From contig NZ_BAABHD010000031.1 of assembly GCF_039541915.1 (NCBI RefSeq), positions 10,580 through 74,579 on the forward strand: a stretch of 64,000 bases of DNA. The letters are read 5' to 3'. The notes under the pieces are model-generated. The model was given only the letters and a program-made list of their open reading frames with translations. It searched no databases and was not told where the DNA came from. A program made the translations under genes and the position numbers. Positions 43,258 to 51,603 of this stretch are shown here, piece by piece; within the stretch, counting starts at the first letter, position 1, and each line of letters starts with the position of its first letter. The DNA is from Nibrella saemangeumensis. Its GTDB lineage: Bacteria > Bacteroidota > Bacteroidia > Cytophagales > Spirosomataceae.

Positions 43258-46200
43258 ATGAAGAATCTTTATCTGCTGGTTTGTTTACTGGCCCTCACTC
43301 GTTTTGGCTTTCCCCAAAACTCGGTAGATGTAGACAAACTCAAACCCAAAATCTCTCCTCAATCACCGAACGTAGCCGCTCTGGGCCGATTTGGCGAACA
43401 CCCCGTTAACCTCAACACGGGTATTCCAACCATTACGGTTCCCATCTATGAAATCGAAGCGGGTACCGTCAAGGTGCCGGTTAGTCTGGATTATCATGCC
43501 GGCGGAAACAAAGTTACGGATGTAGCTTCCTGGGCTGGCTTAGGCTGGGCGCTTAACGCCGGTGGTGTCATCAGCCGAACGGTCATTGGCCGGCCCGATG
43601 AGGTTGGGATTTTAAACCATCCTCTGGAAACGGGTTTGAATAACTTCTTTGGGCAGTCTGAAACGTGGTGTGGATCAACAACAGCAAAGCTGGAAGAGTA
43701 TACCAAGGGAACGTTCGATGCCGGGTTCGATATCTTCAGCTTTAGTATTCCCGGCAAAAGCGGCAAGTTTATTCTCATGCCCGATGGCACCGGTAGTATG
43801 GCCACCTCGATGCCTTATGAGCGAATTAAGATTACCTATTCAAGAGGTGACTATAACAATCTATTTACGGAGTTCCGCATCACCGATGAAAACGGGATTA
43901 CGTATACGTTTAAAGACTGGGAAACGGTAACGCCCAACACTACTAACCAAACTCAATTTAGTGCCTGGCATTTAAGCTCAATTCAGGGTACCCGTCCGGG
44001 TGATGTCGTCTTGTTCTCCTACACTCCTTATTCCTATTCGAGCTATACCGATTTTCTGGATACTGAAACACTGGTTGATCGCGTTGAAGGCTCCTGTACA
44101 GACGGTGTTGGAGAACGGGTCTTTAGTCAAGCGCAGGTGTATACCAGCTTTTATGCGGCTCAGCTGACAGAAATCGTATTTCCAGGGGGTAAACTAACAC
44201 TATCCGGCTTTAACCGTACGGATTTACCGGGAACCAACAATACGGGTTTAGACAAAATTGACCTGTATGGCCGGGATCTAAATGCGCAAACCTACCGAAT
44301 GCTGAAGCGCTTCGATCTCCAGCAAAGTTATTTTACCGGCAGTAGCTATAGTCCTCTGAAATTAGATGCCGTTGCGCTTCAGGATGCCGATGGTAGTACC
44401 ATCGGCACTTATCGGTTCGATTACAATGGCACGGCTCTCCCTGGTCCTACTTCCCGGAGCCGGGATACGTGGGGTTACTACAATGGCAAAAACAATGTGA
44501 ATAGCCAGGGGCAGCCCACGCTGATCCCTCAGCAGCAGGTAAGCATGTACAACGTTTCGGGTTATGCCGGGCAGGTTACGGTTGGGGGAGCCGATCGAAG
44601 CCCGAGTGAGTCGCATATGCAGGCTTGGGTGCTCAATAAAATAACGTATCCTACAGGAGGGTTCTCCCGTTTCTATTATGAAGCCAACAAGTATTATGAT
44701 CAAGGACAAGGGGTCAAATTAGCCGGAGGCTTACGCATCAAACGGCTGGAAACCGCTGCTTCGGATTACGAACCGGTGAAAACAAAAACGTACCAGTACG
44801 GGGAAAACGAAAGTGGTTGGGGGGATCTCAACATAAATCTGAATAATAGCTTATGGTCTACTAATTACACCGAAAAAGTAGCTCCTGACTGTAAGAAGCG
44901 AACGAGTCTGTTCACCTCTAATTTTAATGGGAATTTAGTTCCTTTTGATGGCAGCCCGGTCACCTACCGGGAAGTAGCCGAATATGATGGATTTTATCAA
45001 GGAGCCATTCAGAGCACCAACGGTAAAACGGTTTATCGTTTCCGGACTTCGGGAGACATGACCGTTGGCCTTCAGGGTTTTTCTAATTCAACCTTTTTGA
45101 AGAGCTTTCATTGGAATCGGGGCCAACTGGAATCGAAAACGGTATACAACAACTCGGCCACGCCAGTTTTTAAACAGGTGAATACCTATGGCAATGCAAT
45201 AAACGCGGAGATTGCCAATGCGGGCCTATTGGCCCATAAGCAGCTGGTGGTTACACAAGGTTGGATGATGCATGAGAATAATGCTAATGCTTTGAACCAA
45301 CCGCCCTGTAGTGCATTGGCGGAACAGTTTGCTGTTCCTGTGTATTATGCCTGGCCTAAAGGCAATGTACGTTTATATAAAACAGAAGAATATGCGTATT
45401 CTCAGACAAATGGTGGTCAGTGGGTACTAAGAACTACTGAAACGGATTATGACAATTATTTTCAGGCAAAAGAACAGCGTGTTTTTGAGAGCGACGGCAC
45501 AATTGGCTATACTCGGTTTCGCTACGCTTACGATTTTGCTTTGCCAGGGAATCCTTCAGGCTTTGCTCGTGGAATCCAACGCTTAGTTAGCCGCAATATG
45601 CTTTCCACCATATTAGAGGAGTATTCCTTCAAAAAAATAAATGCCGGAGAATCAGACCCTCTACTAACCGGTGGAAAGCTTACCGTATTTGGGGAGTTTC
45701 TTAATGAATACGCCTTCCCAACGGAAATGCAAACGTTAAATATTTATAACAACTGTTGTCGGTTAAGCAGCTTTACTCCTGCGACGGTAGGCTCCGGAAG
45801 CTTGGTAAAGAATGGCAATTATGTCCAGGCCATCTCCTATGAATCTTATGATGGCAGTGGTAACTTAACAAGTTACATCCAGCGGAATGGGATTAGAACT
45901 CAGGTAAACTGGCTGAGTGAAAATCAATACCTGAATGGTTTTACCCTTACGTCCTCTGCGTTACAAAGCGAAGTCCTTAATCCTGGCAGCGCACCTAGCT
46001 TAACCACCCAGTACAGTTATTATAACCCTGGTGATAATACAACGATTCCACTACAAGGGGTTAAAACAGTTACTGACCCGAACAATTGGACCACCAAATA
46101 CGAATATGACCGGTTTAGCCGCTTACGTGCGATTCGGGATCATAACAATAACCTGGTCAAGAGCTTTGATTACAATTATGCCTTTGGGAGTCGTAATACT

Positions 46201-46815
46201 AAGAGCTTATCGCCCAGTAGCATAAATACCAATACATTAGAGATAAATCCGGGAAGTTTAAATAACGTGAGTACCGGAGGTGCCACTCAGACCATTACCG
46301 TCTCTTCCAATGTCGGTTGGAGCGTCAGCAGCAACGTGGGCTGGATCACGGCTAACCCGGCCAGCGGCAATGGTAACGGCAGCTTTAATCTGGTGGTAGC
46401 CAGCAATAGCAGTACTGCCCGTAATGGCAATGTTTCCGTTAACGGCGGAGGTATTACCCGCACACTTACGGTTTCACAAGCAGGTACAAACGGTAGCGGT
46501 AATCCCTGTAACTATACGGAACGCCAGGTAGTGGGTACCTGGAATGGCTTGCAGGTCCAACTGCGGCAGTACACCGTCAACGGAGTAGCTACCTGGCTGA
46601 TTGTCACGGCCGATGCTAGCTCTGCGACCGATGTCCATTTCCCCCGTGGCCAGAATTTTGCCGACCAATTCTCCGGCTTCGACAAAAGCTGTTTAGGAGG
46701 AGGCAATACCGCCTATGGAGGTCTGGGTATGCCCGATAATGTGGCTACCCCAGCCGGCTATGATCGCAAGGTTACGTCCGATGGGGCTGTATATTTTGAG
46801 CGACAGGTTCAATAA
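43258..46815 (+). CDS. Large secreted YD-type protein with C-terminal BACON domain
   Basis: This is a 1185-residue protein with a signal peptide (NLYLLVCLLALTRFGF). The N-terminal motif (GRFGEHPVNLNTGIPTITVP, then DYHAGGNKVTDVASWAGLGW) is the usual start of Bacteroidota RHS-like wall proteins. Later come YD-type units (YEYDRFSRLRAIRDHNNNLV) near residue 950. Residues about 1000-1080 form a BACON-like domain (TITVSSNVGWSVSSNVGWIT) and the last 100 residues form a Cys-containing domain. It lacks the RHS core and a toxin tip. A strong inverted repeat follows. Confidence 0.82.
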   Translation: MKNLYLLVCLLALTRFGFPQNSVDVDKLKPKISPQSPNVAALGRFGEHPVNLNTGIPTITVPIYEIEAGTVKVPVSLDYHAGGNKVTDVASWAGLGWALNAGGVISRTVIGRPDEVGILNHPLETGLNNFFGQSETWCGSTTAKLEEYTKGTFDAGFDIFSFSIPGKSGKFILMPDGTGSMATSMPYERIKITYSRGDYNNLFTEFRITDENGITYTFKDWETVTPNTTNQTQFSAWHLSSIQGTRPGDVVLFSYTPYSYSSYTDFLDTETLVDRVEGSCTDGVGERVFSQAQVYTSFYAAQLTEIVFPGGKLTLSGFNRTDLPGTNNTGLDKIDLYGRDLNAQTYRMLKRFDLQQSYFTGSSYSPLKLDAVALQDADGSTIGTYRFDYNGTALPGPTSRSRDTWGYYNGKNNVNSQGQPTLIPQQQVSMYNVSGYAGQVTVGGADRSPSESHMQAWVLNKITYPTGGFSRFYYEANKYYDQGQGVKLAGGLRIKRLETAASDYEPVKTKTYQYGENESGWGDLNINLNNSLWSTNYTEKVAPDCKKRTSLFTSNFNGNLVPFDGSPVTYREVAEYDGFYQGAIQSTNGKTVYRFRTSGDMTVGLQGFSNSTFLKSFHWNRGQLESKTVYNNSATPVFKQVNTYGNAINAEIANAGLLAHKQLVVTQGWMMHENNANALNQPPCSALAEQFAVPVYYAWPKGNVRLYKTEEYAYSQTNGGQWVLRTTETDYDNYFQAKEQRVFESDGTIGYTRFRYAYDFALPGNPSGFARGIQRLVSRNMLSTILEEYSFKKINAGESDPLLTGGKLTVFGEFLNEYAFPTEMQTLNIYNNCCRLSSFTPATVGSGSLVKNGNYVQAISYESYDGSGNLTSYIQRNGIRTQVNWLSENQYLNGFTLTSSALQSEVLNPGSAPSLTTQYSYYNPGDNTTIPLQGVKTVTDPNNWTTKYEYDRFSRLRAIRDHNNNLVKSFDYNYAFGSRNTKSLSPSSINTNTLEINPGSLNNVSTGGATQTITVSSNVGWSVSSNVGWITANPASGNGNGSFNLVVASNSSTARNGNVSVNGGGITRTLTVSQAGTNGSGNPCNYTERQVVGTWNGLQVQLRQYTVNGVATWLIVTADASSATDVHFPRGQNFADQFSGFDKSCLGGGNTAYGGLGMPDNVATPAGYDRKVTSDGAVYFERQVQ

Positions 46816-46836
46816 CTAAGCGGGTTCTCTCTAAAC

Positions 46837-46897
46837 ACACAAGTGACGGGTTGGCAGCTAAACAATAGGTTTATGGCTGCCAACCCGTCACTTGTGT
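46837..46897 (+). terminator. 22-bp perfect inverted repeat after the YD gene
   Basis: Bases 46837-46858 and 46876-46897 are exact reverse complements with a 17-base loop. It lies 22 bases after the stop of the YD gene. The T-tract is poor. The long stem may serve as terminator, transcript-end stabiliser or recombination site. Confidence 0.75.
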
Positions 46898-47319
46898 TAT
46901 AACGTCTACCTCAAATCGCTTACGTTCGCGTGGAACGGCTCATCAGCTGTAGCAAAGGGCTCCGGCCAAAAGAGTGCACTAGTATGTTTTAACTGTATTG
47001 CATGCTTGTTATGAACACCTATAGGACAAGACTTAATCATCAACGTCAATCCTTTTAGCCTAAACTACTTTCCCTGTAGTACTTGCGATTATATAACATT
47101 GCGAATCCGACCATACGGCTCGTTTTCGTCCACCACGTTATTCTGAGCATCCAACATCAGGAGAATAGCGGTATAAAACCGGGAGGTACCGTAGTAGGGA
47201 TCGTAAAGGCACCTGGAAAATCTGAATTTGACTACTCCCTCAAGCACGACATCAGCTACAATTTTTGATAATATCCTAGTAAACAATTATTTTAGGATTT
47301 TATCATAATTTGAAGTCAT
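46898..47319. other. Intergenic region with a minus-strand gene fragment
   Basis: There is no intact gene. On the minus strand 47089-47286 opens 65 codons (ILSKIVADVVLEGVVKFRF, YDPYYGTSRFYTAILLMLDA) that look coding but match no known family. It is probably a gene fragment. The remainder should contain the promoter of the operon at 47320. Confidence 0.4.
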
Positions 47320-47502
47320 ATGGTCTATAATGAAAATCCTGGAAATGCCCCCGGCACACCGGGGAATCCCAACCCTCCTGGAAATCCCTCTCCTCCAGGC
47401 AATCCTACCGGTCCTGGCCGCCCACCGGGAAAACCAGATCCTGGCCCTAAAAACCCACCTAAACCTCCTGGAGATCGACCTGTAGGGTCAGTAAATCAAT
47501 GA
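47320..47502 (+). CDS. Pro/Gly-rich 60-residue peptide coupled to an E2-E1 fusion
   Basis: The product is low-complexity: MVYNENPGNAPGTPGNPNPP and repeated PGNP and PPG units, then KPDPGPKNPPKPPGDRPVG. It cannot fold as a globular domain and has no signal peptide. Its stop overlaps the start of the E2-E1 gene by ATGA, so the two are translationally coupled and must be functionally linked. It occupies the place where Ubl or CD-NTase substrates are encoded in related operons. It may be a substrate, linker or regulator; none is proven. Confidence 0.65.
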   Translation: MVYNENPGNAPGTPGNPNPPGNPSPPGNPTGPGRPPGKPDPGPKNPPKPPGDRPVGSVNQ

Positions 47503-49334
47503 GCATGGGTACAAAGCCTTGGTATAAAGCCAAACCTGATCTTCTTGATAAAGAAACAAAGTCATTGGATAATGTCGGAATATCCTATGAGCTGGATAGC
47601 CATCTTGATAGTCAGAATATCCTGAAGATTAATCTTGTAATTGAATCTACTAACCCGGCCTTTAATCTGGCTGGGTTAGTAGAACCAATTCGATTGGAAG
47701 CCATTTATCCTGATAACTATCCTTATTTTCGACCCGAAGTAATAGCGCCGGATCTAGATCTACCGCGCCATCAAAATCCATTTGGTAAACAGCTTTGTTT
47801 ACTGCCTAGACCATCCCAACACTGGGAGCCTGAATGGACCCTTGCTGATTTATTAAAAGAGCAGTTAAGTAAAGTGCTGAGTAAGGGGGCCATTATTGAC
47901 CCGGGTATACTGGCAGCAGATCCTGATGAGCAGGCTGAACCGGCTAGTGACTACTATGAAACATCTCCTCACCCCATTTTATTTGATAGCTCTCCTTATG
48001 ATCATATAGAAACTCCTACAAAGGAGTTAAATTTTTTAGGTAAATTTTCAGTGGGCATTCCCGGTCAAACGAGATTTCCTTCTCGAATGGCGGTTCTAGA
48101 ATCTTACGATTCTTCTGGGCATCTAACGTATCAGCTTCCAAATAACTTGAAGAAGCACTTCCCTATTTCCTTTAATGGTCTGCTGCTGCGTCTGAAAAAA
48201 CGCCCTCCTCATGGCAATGCTAGTCAGGACTATCAATGGCTAAAAAAATTGGTCGGAGCTCAGAATACTGTTACCTCACTAAACCGGCAGCCAAAACAGA
48301 TAGGGCAGGACTTATATCTCAATTGTATAGTGGGACTAAATTTCCCGGAAGAAATAGAACCGGGAAAGTATGGACTGGGATGGTTGTTTCTGGTGGTTAC
48401 GACAACAATGGTGCAACATCCAAACTCTAGTAAGAAAAAGCCAGCTAGGATCCCTTTAGAAGAAGCGTATTACTATAAAGTAGCCAGGCTATCCACCGAG
48501 GATTTGCAGATACGCGTACCCAAGTTAGCTGCGCTTCCCCAAAAGAAAGTCGCGATGGTAGGGTTGGGCGCCTTGGGAGCACCGGTTGCCCTTGAGCTGG
48601 CCCGTAATCAGGTAGGTCAGTTACGGATTATGGATTTTGATGTTGTAGAGCCAGCAACAACGGTGCGATGGCCATTGGGACTAGCCGCATCTGGACTATT
48701 TAAGACCGAAGCGATCAAGAGTTTTATAGATGAGCATTACCCTAGAACCGACACTATTACTTATAACCACCGTATTGGTGGTATAAGAGGGGTTGTCCGT
48801 TCTGAATCAGAAAAGGTGCGAACTGAGCAGCAGATTATGGATGATCTGCTTACGGAAGCAGATCTGTTGTTCGATGCTACTGCCGAGCCAGGCATAAATC
48901 ATTATTTATCAAGTTTGGCCAGAGATAGAAGCATACCCTATGTGTCAATGTATGCTACTCCAGGAGCTTGGGGCGGCTTAGTCATGCGAGTAGTACCTGG
49001 CAAGACAGAAGGTTGTTGGATGTGTCTGCAGTACCATAAGTGGACGAATAGACATCTTATTCCGGTTAAGGACAATTCGGGAGACATACAAGCCGCCGGC
49101 TGTGGCGACCTTACCTTCACCGGTGCCAGCTTTGACTTACAAAATGTGGCACTGACGGGGGTTCGATTAGTCATTACCACCCTGCTGTCTGGAGTAGATG
49201 GAGGTTACCCAGATACGGATTGGGATGTAGGTATTCTAAAACTTATGGATGGAGAAGCAACAGTTATTGCTCCCACTTGGGAAACCCAATCTTTAGTTAA
49301 ACATCCAGACTGCCCATACTGTAAGGATGAGTAG
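47499..49334 (+). CDS. E2-E1 fusion protein (Cap2-like)
   Basis: This is a 611-residue protein. The N-terminal 130 residues form a UBC-like E2 domain (AIYPDNYPYFRPEV, then GKQLCLLPRPSQHW with C100 as probable thioester site). Residues 350-611 form the E1 adenylation domain (VAMVGLGALGAPVALE, IMDFDVVEPATTVRW), with C535 in AAGCGDLTFTG as likely transfer cysteine and CxxC pairs at 506-509 and 605-608 for zinc. The order E2 then E1 is that of CBASS Cap2. No CD-NTase is present. It overlaps the upstream peptide and downstream JAB genes. Confidence 0.85.
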   Translation: MSMGTKPWYKAKPDLLDKETKSLDNVGISYELDSHLDSQNILKINLVIESTNPAFNLAGLVEPIRLEAIYPDNYPYFRPEVIAPDLDLPRHQNPFGKQLCLLPRPSQHWEPEWTLADLLKEQLSKVLSKGAIIDPGILAADPDEQAEPASDYYETSPHPILFDSSPYDHIETPTKELNFLGKFSVGIPGQTRFPSRMAVLESYDSSGHLTYQLPNNLKKHFPISFNGLLLRLKKRPPHGNASQDYQWLKKLVGAQNTVTSLNRQPKQIGQDLYLNCIVGLNFPEEIEPGKYGLGWLFLVVTTTMVQHPNSSKKKPARIPLEEAYYYKVARLSTEDLQIRVPKLAALPQKKVAMVGLGALGAPVALELARNQVGQLRIMDFDVVEPATTVRWPLGLAASGLFKTEAIKSFIDEHYPRTDTITYNHRIGGIRGVVRSESEKVRTEQQIMDDLLTEADLLFDATAEPGINHYLSSLARDRSIPYVSMYATPGAWGGLVMRVVPGKTEGCWMCLQYHKWTNRHLIPVKDNSGDIQAAGCGDLTFTGASFDLQNVALTGVRLVITTLLSGVDGGYPDTDWDVGILKLMDGEATVIAPTWETQSLVKHPDCPYCKDE

Positions 49335-49812
49335 TCGTTTCTATACCATTTGGTTAAAACAGGAAGCCTATATAGCTGTTTTAGAGGAAACAATCCGAAA
49401 GTTACCTTGTGAAACCGGCGGGGTATTGCTAGGATACTGGGGATCGTCTCTTGACGTTGTGATAACTGCTGTAGTTGGACCCGGTTCCCTGGCTATTCAT
49501 AAACAGGCTTCCTTTATACCCGATAACGATTATCATAGTAGAGAAATTAAAAGTCACTATGAGAAAACCGGACGAACCGAAACTTACCTGGGAGACTGGC
49601 ACACCCACCCAGAAGCTAAGGCAAACCTAAGCACTCAGGACAGGAAGACACTTTCCACGATAGCAAATTATAGGAACGCTCGGCTGGACAAGCCAATCAT
49701 GATGATCTTAGGAACACGTCCATTTGAACTTACTGTATGGGTCCATGTACGTGAGCCTGGTATATTTTCTAACCAGGTTCATCTATATACAGGAAGGATT
49801 GTTCTTTTCTAA
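49327..49812 (+). CDS. JAB/JAMM metallopeptidase, third locus (Cap3-like)
   Basis: This is a 161-residue protein. CETGGVLLGYW supplies E29, and GDWHTHPEAKANLSTQD supplies H92, H94, S102 and D105, a full JAMM motif at canonical spacing. The gene overlaps the E2-E1 fusion by eight bases. In CBASS the equivalent enzyme cleaves the Cap2-made conjugate, so here it would reverse or process whatever the fusion attaches. A 16-bp perfect inverted repeat follows the operon. Confidence 0.88.
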   Translation: MSSRFYTIWLKQEAYIAVLEETIRKLPCETGGVLLGYWGSSLDVVITAVVGPGSLAIHKQASFIPDNDYHSREIKSHYEKTGRTETYLGDWHTHPEAKANLSTQDRKTLSTIANYRNARLDKPIMMILGTRPFELTVWVHVREPGIFSNQVHLYTGRIVLF

Positions 49813-49901
49813 AGTTGTACAACCACTTTAGGTTTCTTGCTGCAAGTCGTTGGACTTACAAGTTAACGAACCAAAGTATTAACTTATTTATATTATAACA
49901 G

Positions 49902-49943
49902 CTGATGTTACGCAAAATTGATTTGGCTTTTGCGTAACATCAG
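49902..49943 (+). repeat. 16-bp perfect inverted repeat after the E2-E1/JAB operon
   Basis: CTGATGTTACGCAAAA (49902-49917) is exactly complementary to 49928-49943 across a ten-base loop. It lies 89 bases after the JAB stop. The A/T-rich apex and the lack of a T-tract make it an imperfect intrinsic terminator. Confidence 0.7.
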
Positions 49944-50101
49944 ATAATAATTAAACAAATTACTATTTTATTGCCAAAATATCGTATAATATTATACGAT
50001 ACTCGATTATTGCGCAATAGTAACCCCGTTGTAAGGTATTTGGCGAGAGTTAAGTTAAATTAAAAGTAAATTCTTGAAAACAGTTCTACAACAAATCAAC
50101 T

Positions 50102-50416
50102 ATGGCTCAGTACAGAATTTCAGGGGTTTGGAAAAACGCTAACGACGTAATAACAGCATACGCATTTCATACCGTAGGTGAAAACTCAATTTCACGCGCA
50201 GTGAAAAAAACAAAAACGGAAGCCATAGCCCTCTTGGAGACGAAAGGCAACTCGGCTGTCACTTGGATATGGAACTATTCAACAGCATCATGGAGTATAG
50301 GCGAAGCTGTACAAGTCGTTAATGGCCCTAATGGTAAGTACCTGAGGTCAAATCCAGATAATAAATTGACTGATAATTTAGGCCATCTCATCGATTTCGA
50401 CTGGATAGCGCCGTAG
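50102..50416 (+). CDS. DUF3892 protein
   Basis: This is a 104-residue protein. YRISGVWKNANDVITAYAFH, TKTEAIALLETKGNSAVTWI and LRSNPDNKLTDNLGHLIDFD are the three characteristic blocks of DUF3892. The family is small, soluble and of unknown function. It is a single-gene unit, isolated between the inverted repeats at 49902 and 50513, which suggests independent acquisition. Confidence 0.85.
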   Translation: MAQYRISGVWKNANDVITAYAFHTVGENSISRAVKKTKTEAIALLETKGNSAVTWIWNYSTASWSIGEAVQVVNGPNGKYLRSNPDNKLTDNLGHLIDFDWIAP

Positions 50417-50512
50417 TTTTAAGATTTGACTTGTTCCCGTAAAACTGCACAAATATAAACGGGGCTCCTTGGCGGAAGAGAGTTAGAGCGGTTGTAGTAC
50501 GCCACCCATTCA

Positions 50513-50591
50513 GTCAGCTGTTAAGCAACTCCTTAGGGCTATATACTGTTCCAGCAATACCATAGCCCTAAGGAGTTGCTTAACAGCTGAC
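50513..50591. repeat. 30-bp perfect inverted repeat
   Basis: Bases 50513-50542 and 50562-50591 are perfect reverse complements with a 19-base spacer. The stem is far longer than a terminator needs. It separates the DUF3892 gene from the avidin-like gene. A miniature element, phage-type regulatory stem or recombination site are all possible. Confidence 0.85.
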
Positions 50592-50600
50592 GATCTACAC
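50588..50600 (+). repeat. Direct repeat unit left of the avidin-like gene
   Basis: TGACGATCTACAC occurs here and again at 51283-51295, each followed a few bases later by TTGTA(A/T)AAAT-like sequence. The pair brackets the avidin-like gene and its terminator exactly once. It may be a shared promoter or leader element or the footprint of a cassette insertion. Confidence 0.6.
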
Positions 50601-50707
50601 TTTTGTAAATTTCAATTCTTTATGGCTTAAAATTCAAAGATTCTTCTTTACTTACTTCGACTTACAAACACCAATTTATTATATCCTTGAACAAAAACAA
50701 GAATACG

Positions 50708-51103
50708 ATGCTTCAAGCTTTTCTGCGTAAATCTACCACAGTGGACGCTCCTGTTCCAAGTGTAAATTTCAAAGGGGTTTGGGTTAACGAACTCGGCTCA
50801 AAAATGACCCTTGATGTTACGGATGGGGGCAATGTTTCTGGTACCTATGTAACAAATGTCGGCTCTCCCGGTAAAACCGAAGAGTTTCCACTCACAGGCT
50901 TTGCTTCTGGTGACCTTATTGCTTTTACTGTAAACTTTGGAAAATATGGTTCACTAACTAGCTGGTCTGGTCAACATACAGAAACTGAGAATGGGGCCGT
51001 AATTAAAACAATGTGGCTTTTAGCCGAAAACGTGCCAGATCAAAATGAACCAAAAAATCTCTGGGGGGCTGTATTAACAGGCGCTGATGAATTCACGCGA
51101 TAA
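50708..51103 (+). CDS. Avidin/streptavidin-family biotin-binding protein
   Basis: From the ATG at 50708 the product has 131 residues and no signal peptide. The avidin signature is complete: FKGVWVNELGSKMTL, VSGTYVTNVGS, LTSWSGQH, IKTMWLL and LWGAVLTGADEF. Biotin contacts aligned to streptavidin are N27, S31, Y47, F77 (Trp in streptavidin, Phe in avidin), S82, T84, W86, W103, W119 and D127. It should bind biotin very tightly, here apparently inside the cell. The in-frame TTG at 50687 is a poorer start. A terminator follows. Confidence 0.88.
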   Translation: MLQAFLRKSTTVDAPVPSVNFKGVWVNELGSKMTLDVTDGGNVSGTYVTNVGSPGKTEEFPLTGFASGDLIAFTVNFGKYGSLTSWSGQHTETENGAVIKTMWLLAENVPDQNEPKNLWGAVLTGADEFTR

Positions 51104-51151
51104 ACAATAGGTGGCGTCTAGTGCAGTGGATTTCCTGTAAAATCTTCCAAA

Positions 51152-51180
51152 GGCCCGGAACAATATCCGGGTCTATTTTT
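51152..51180 (+). terminator. Intrinsic terminator after the avidin-like gene
   Basis: CCCGGA (51154-51159) pairs with TCCGGG (51166-51171) over ACAATA, followed by TCTATTTTT. It is the best-formed terminator in this part of the window. Confidence 0.8.
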
Positions 51181-51282
51181 GAGCCCCACGACTAACCGTT
51201 ACCTCATTGCCTGGTTTGAAGCCAGAGCCACATTAGGTAGAGATTTGCTTGGGAGCATATCTGCTGTTTGTCTACTTTCTGT

Positions 51283-51295
51283 TGACGATCTACAC
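51283..51295 (+). repeat. Direct repeat unit right of the avidin-like gene
   Basis: This is the second copy of TGACGATCTACAC, 695 bases after the first at 50588. It lies 66 bases before the zinc-ribbon gene. See the first copy for interpretation. Confidence 0.6.
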
Positions 51296-51360
51296 CTAAT
51301 TGTATAAATGGAAAAAAGAGAAAGCTTTGTTTACAACGGAATAAGCGTTACTTTACGGAT

Positions 51361-51603
51361 ATGGCGACTATCATCTGTGCGTATTGTGGCAAAGAGGCGA
51401 AGGTCCGTACCGGGGCTAAGTTTTGCTCCCCTTCCTGCCGGGTTCGCAATCATCAGAAACAGCAGTTGAACCGACTCTACACGGAACTGGAGTATCTTGC
51501 CAGAAAGGTGGAGCACTACGAAGCCAGGGAGGGAAACCCGGTAGCCGAAAAGTACCTGTCTCGGGAAGAAATCCAGCAGATTCTGCTGCAAGGTAAATCT
51601 TAA
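51361..51603 (+). CDS. Small zinc-ribbon protein
   Basis: This is an 80-residue protein. The N-terminal CAYCGKEAKVRTGAKFCSPS followed by CRVRNHQKQ holds a CxxC and CxxxC zinc-binding set. The rest is a helical, coiled-coil-like tail with VAEKYLSREEIQQIL. Such proteins occur widely as possible nucleic-acid-binding accessory proteins. It has its own leader after the direct repeat at 51283. Confidence 0.7.
   Translation: MATIICAYCGKEAKVRTGAKFCSPSCRVRNHQKQQLNRLYTELEYLARKVEHYEAREGNPVAEKYLSREEIQQILLQGKS

Noticed and set aside
47320..49812. Type II CBASS operon
   Set aside because: The E2-E1 fusion and JAB protein resemble Cap2 and Cap3, but no CD-NTase or effector gene is adjacent; the flanking genes are a YD protein and a DUF3892 protein.
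46837..50591. Integron cassette array with attC sites
   Set aside because: The stems are perfect and lack the GTTRRRY core and paired imperfect arms of attC; no integron integrase is seen.
50513..50591. Insertion sequence ends
   Set aside because: Only a 19-base spacer lies between the arms and no target duplication is visible, so a transposon pair of ends is unlikely.
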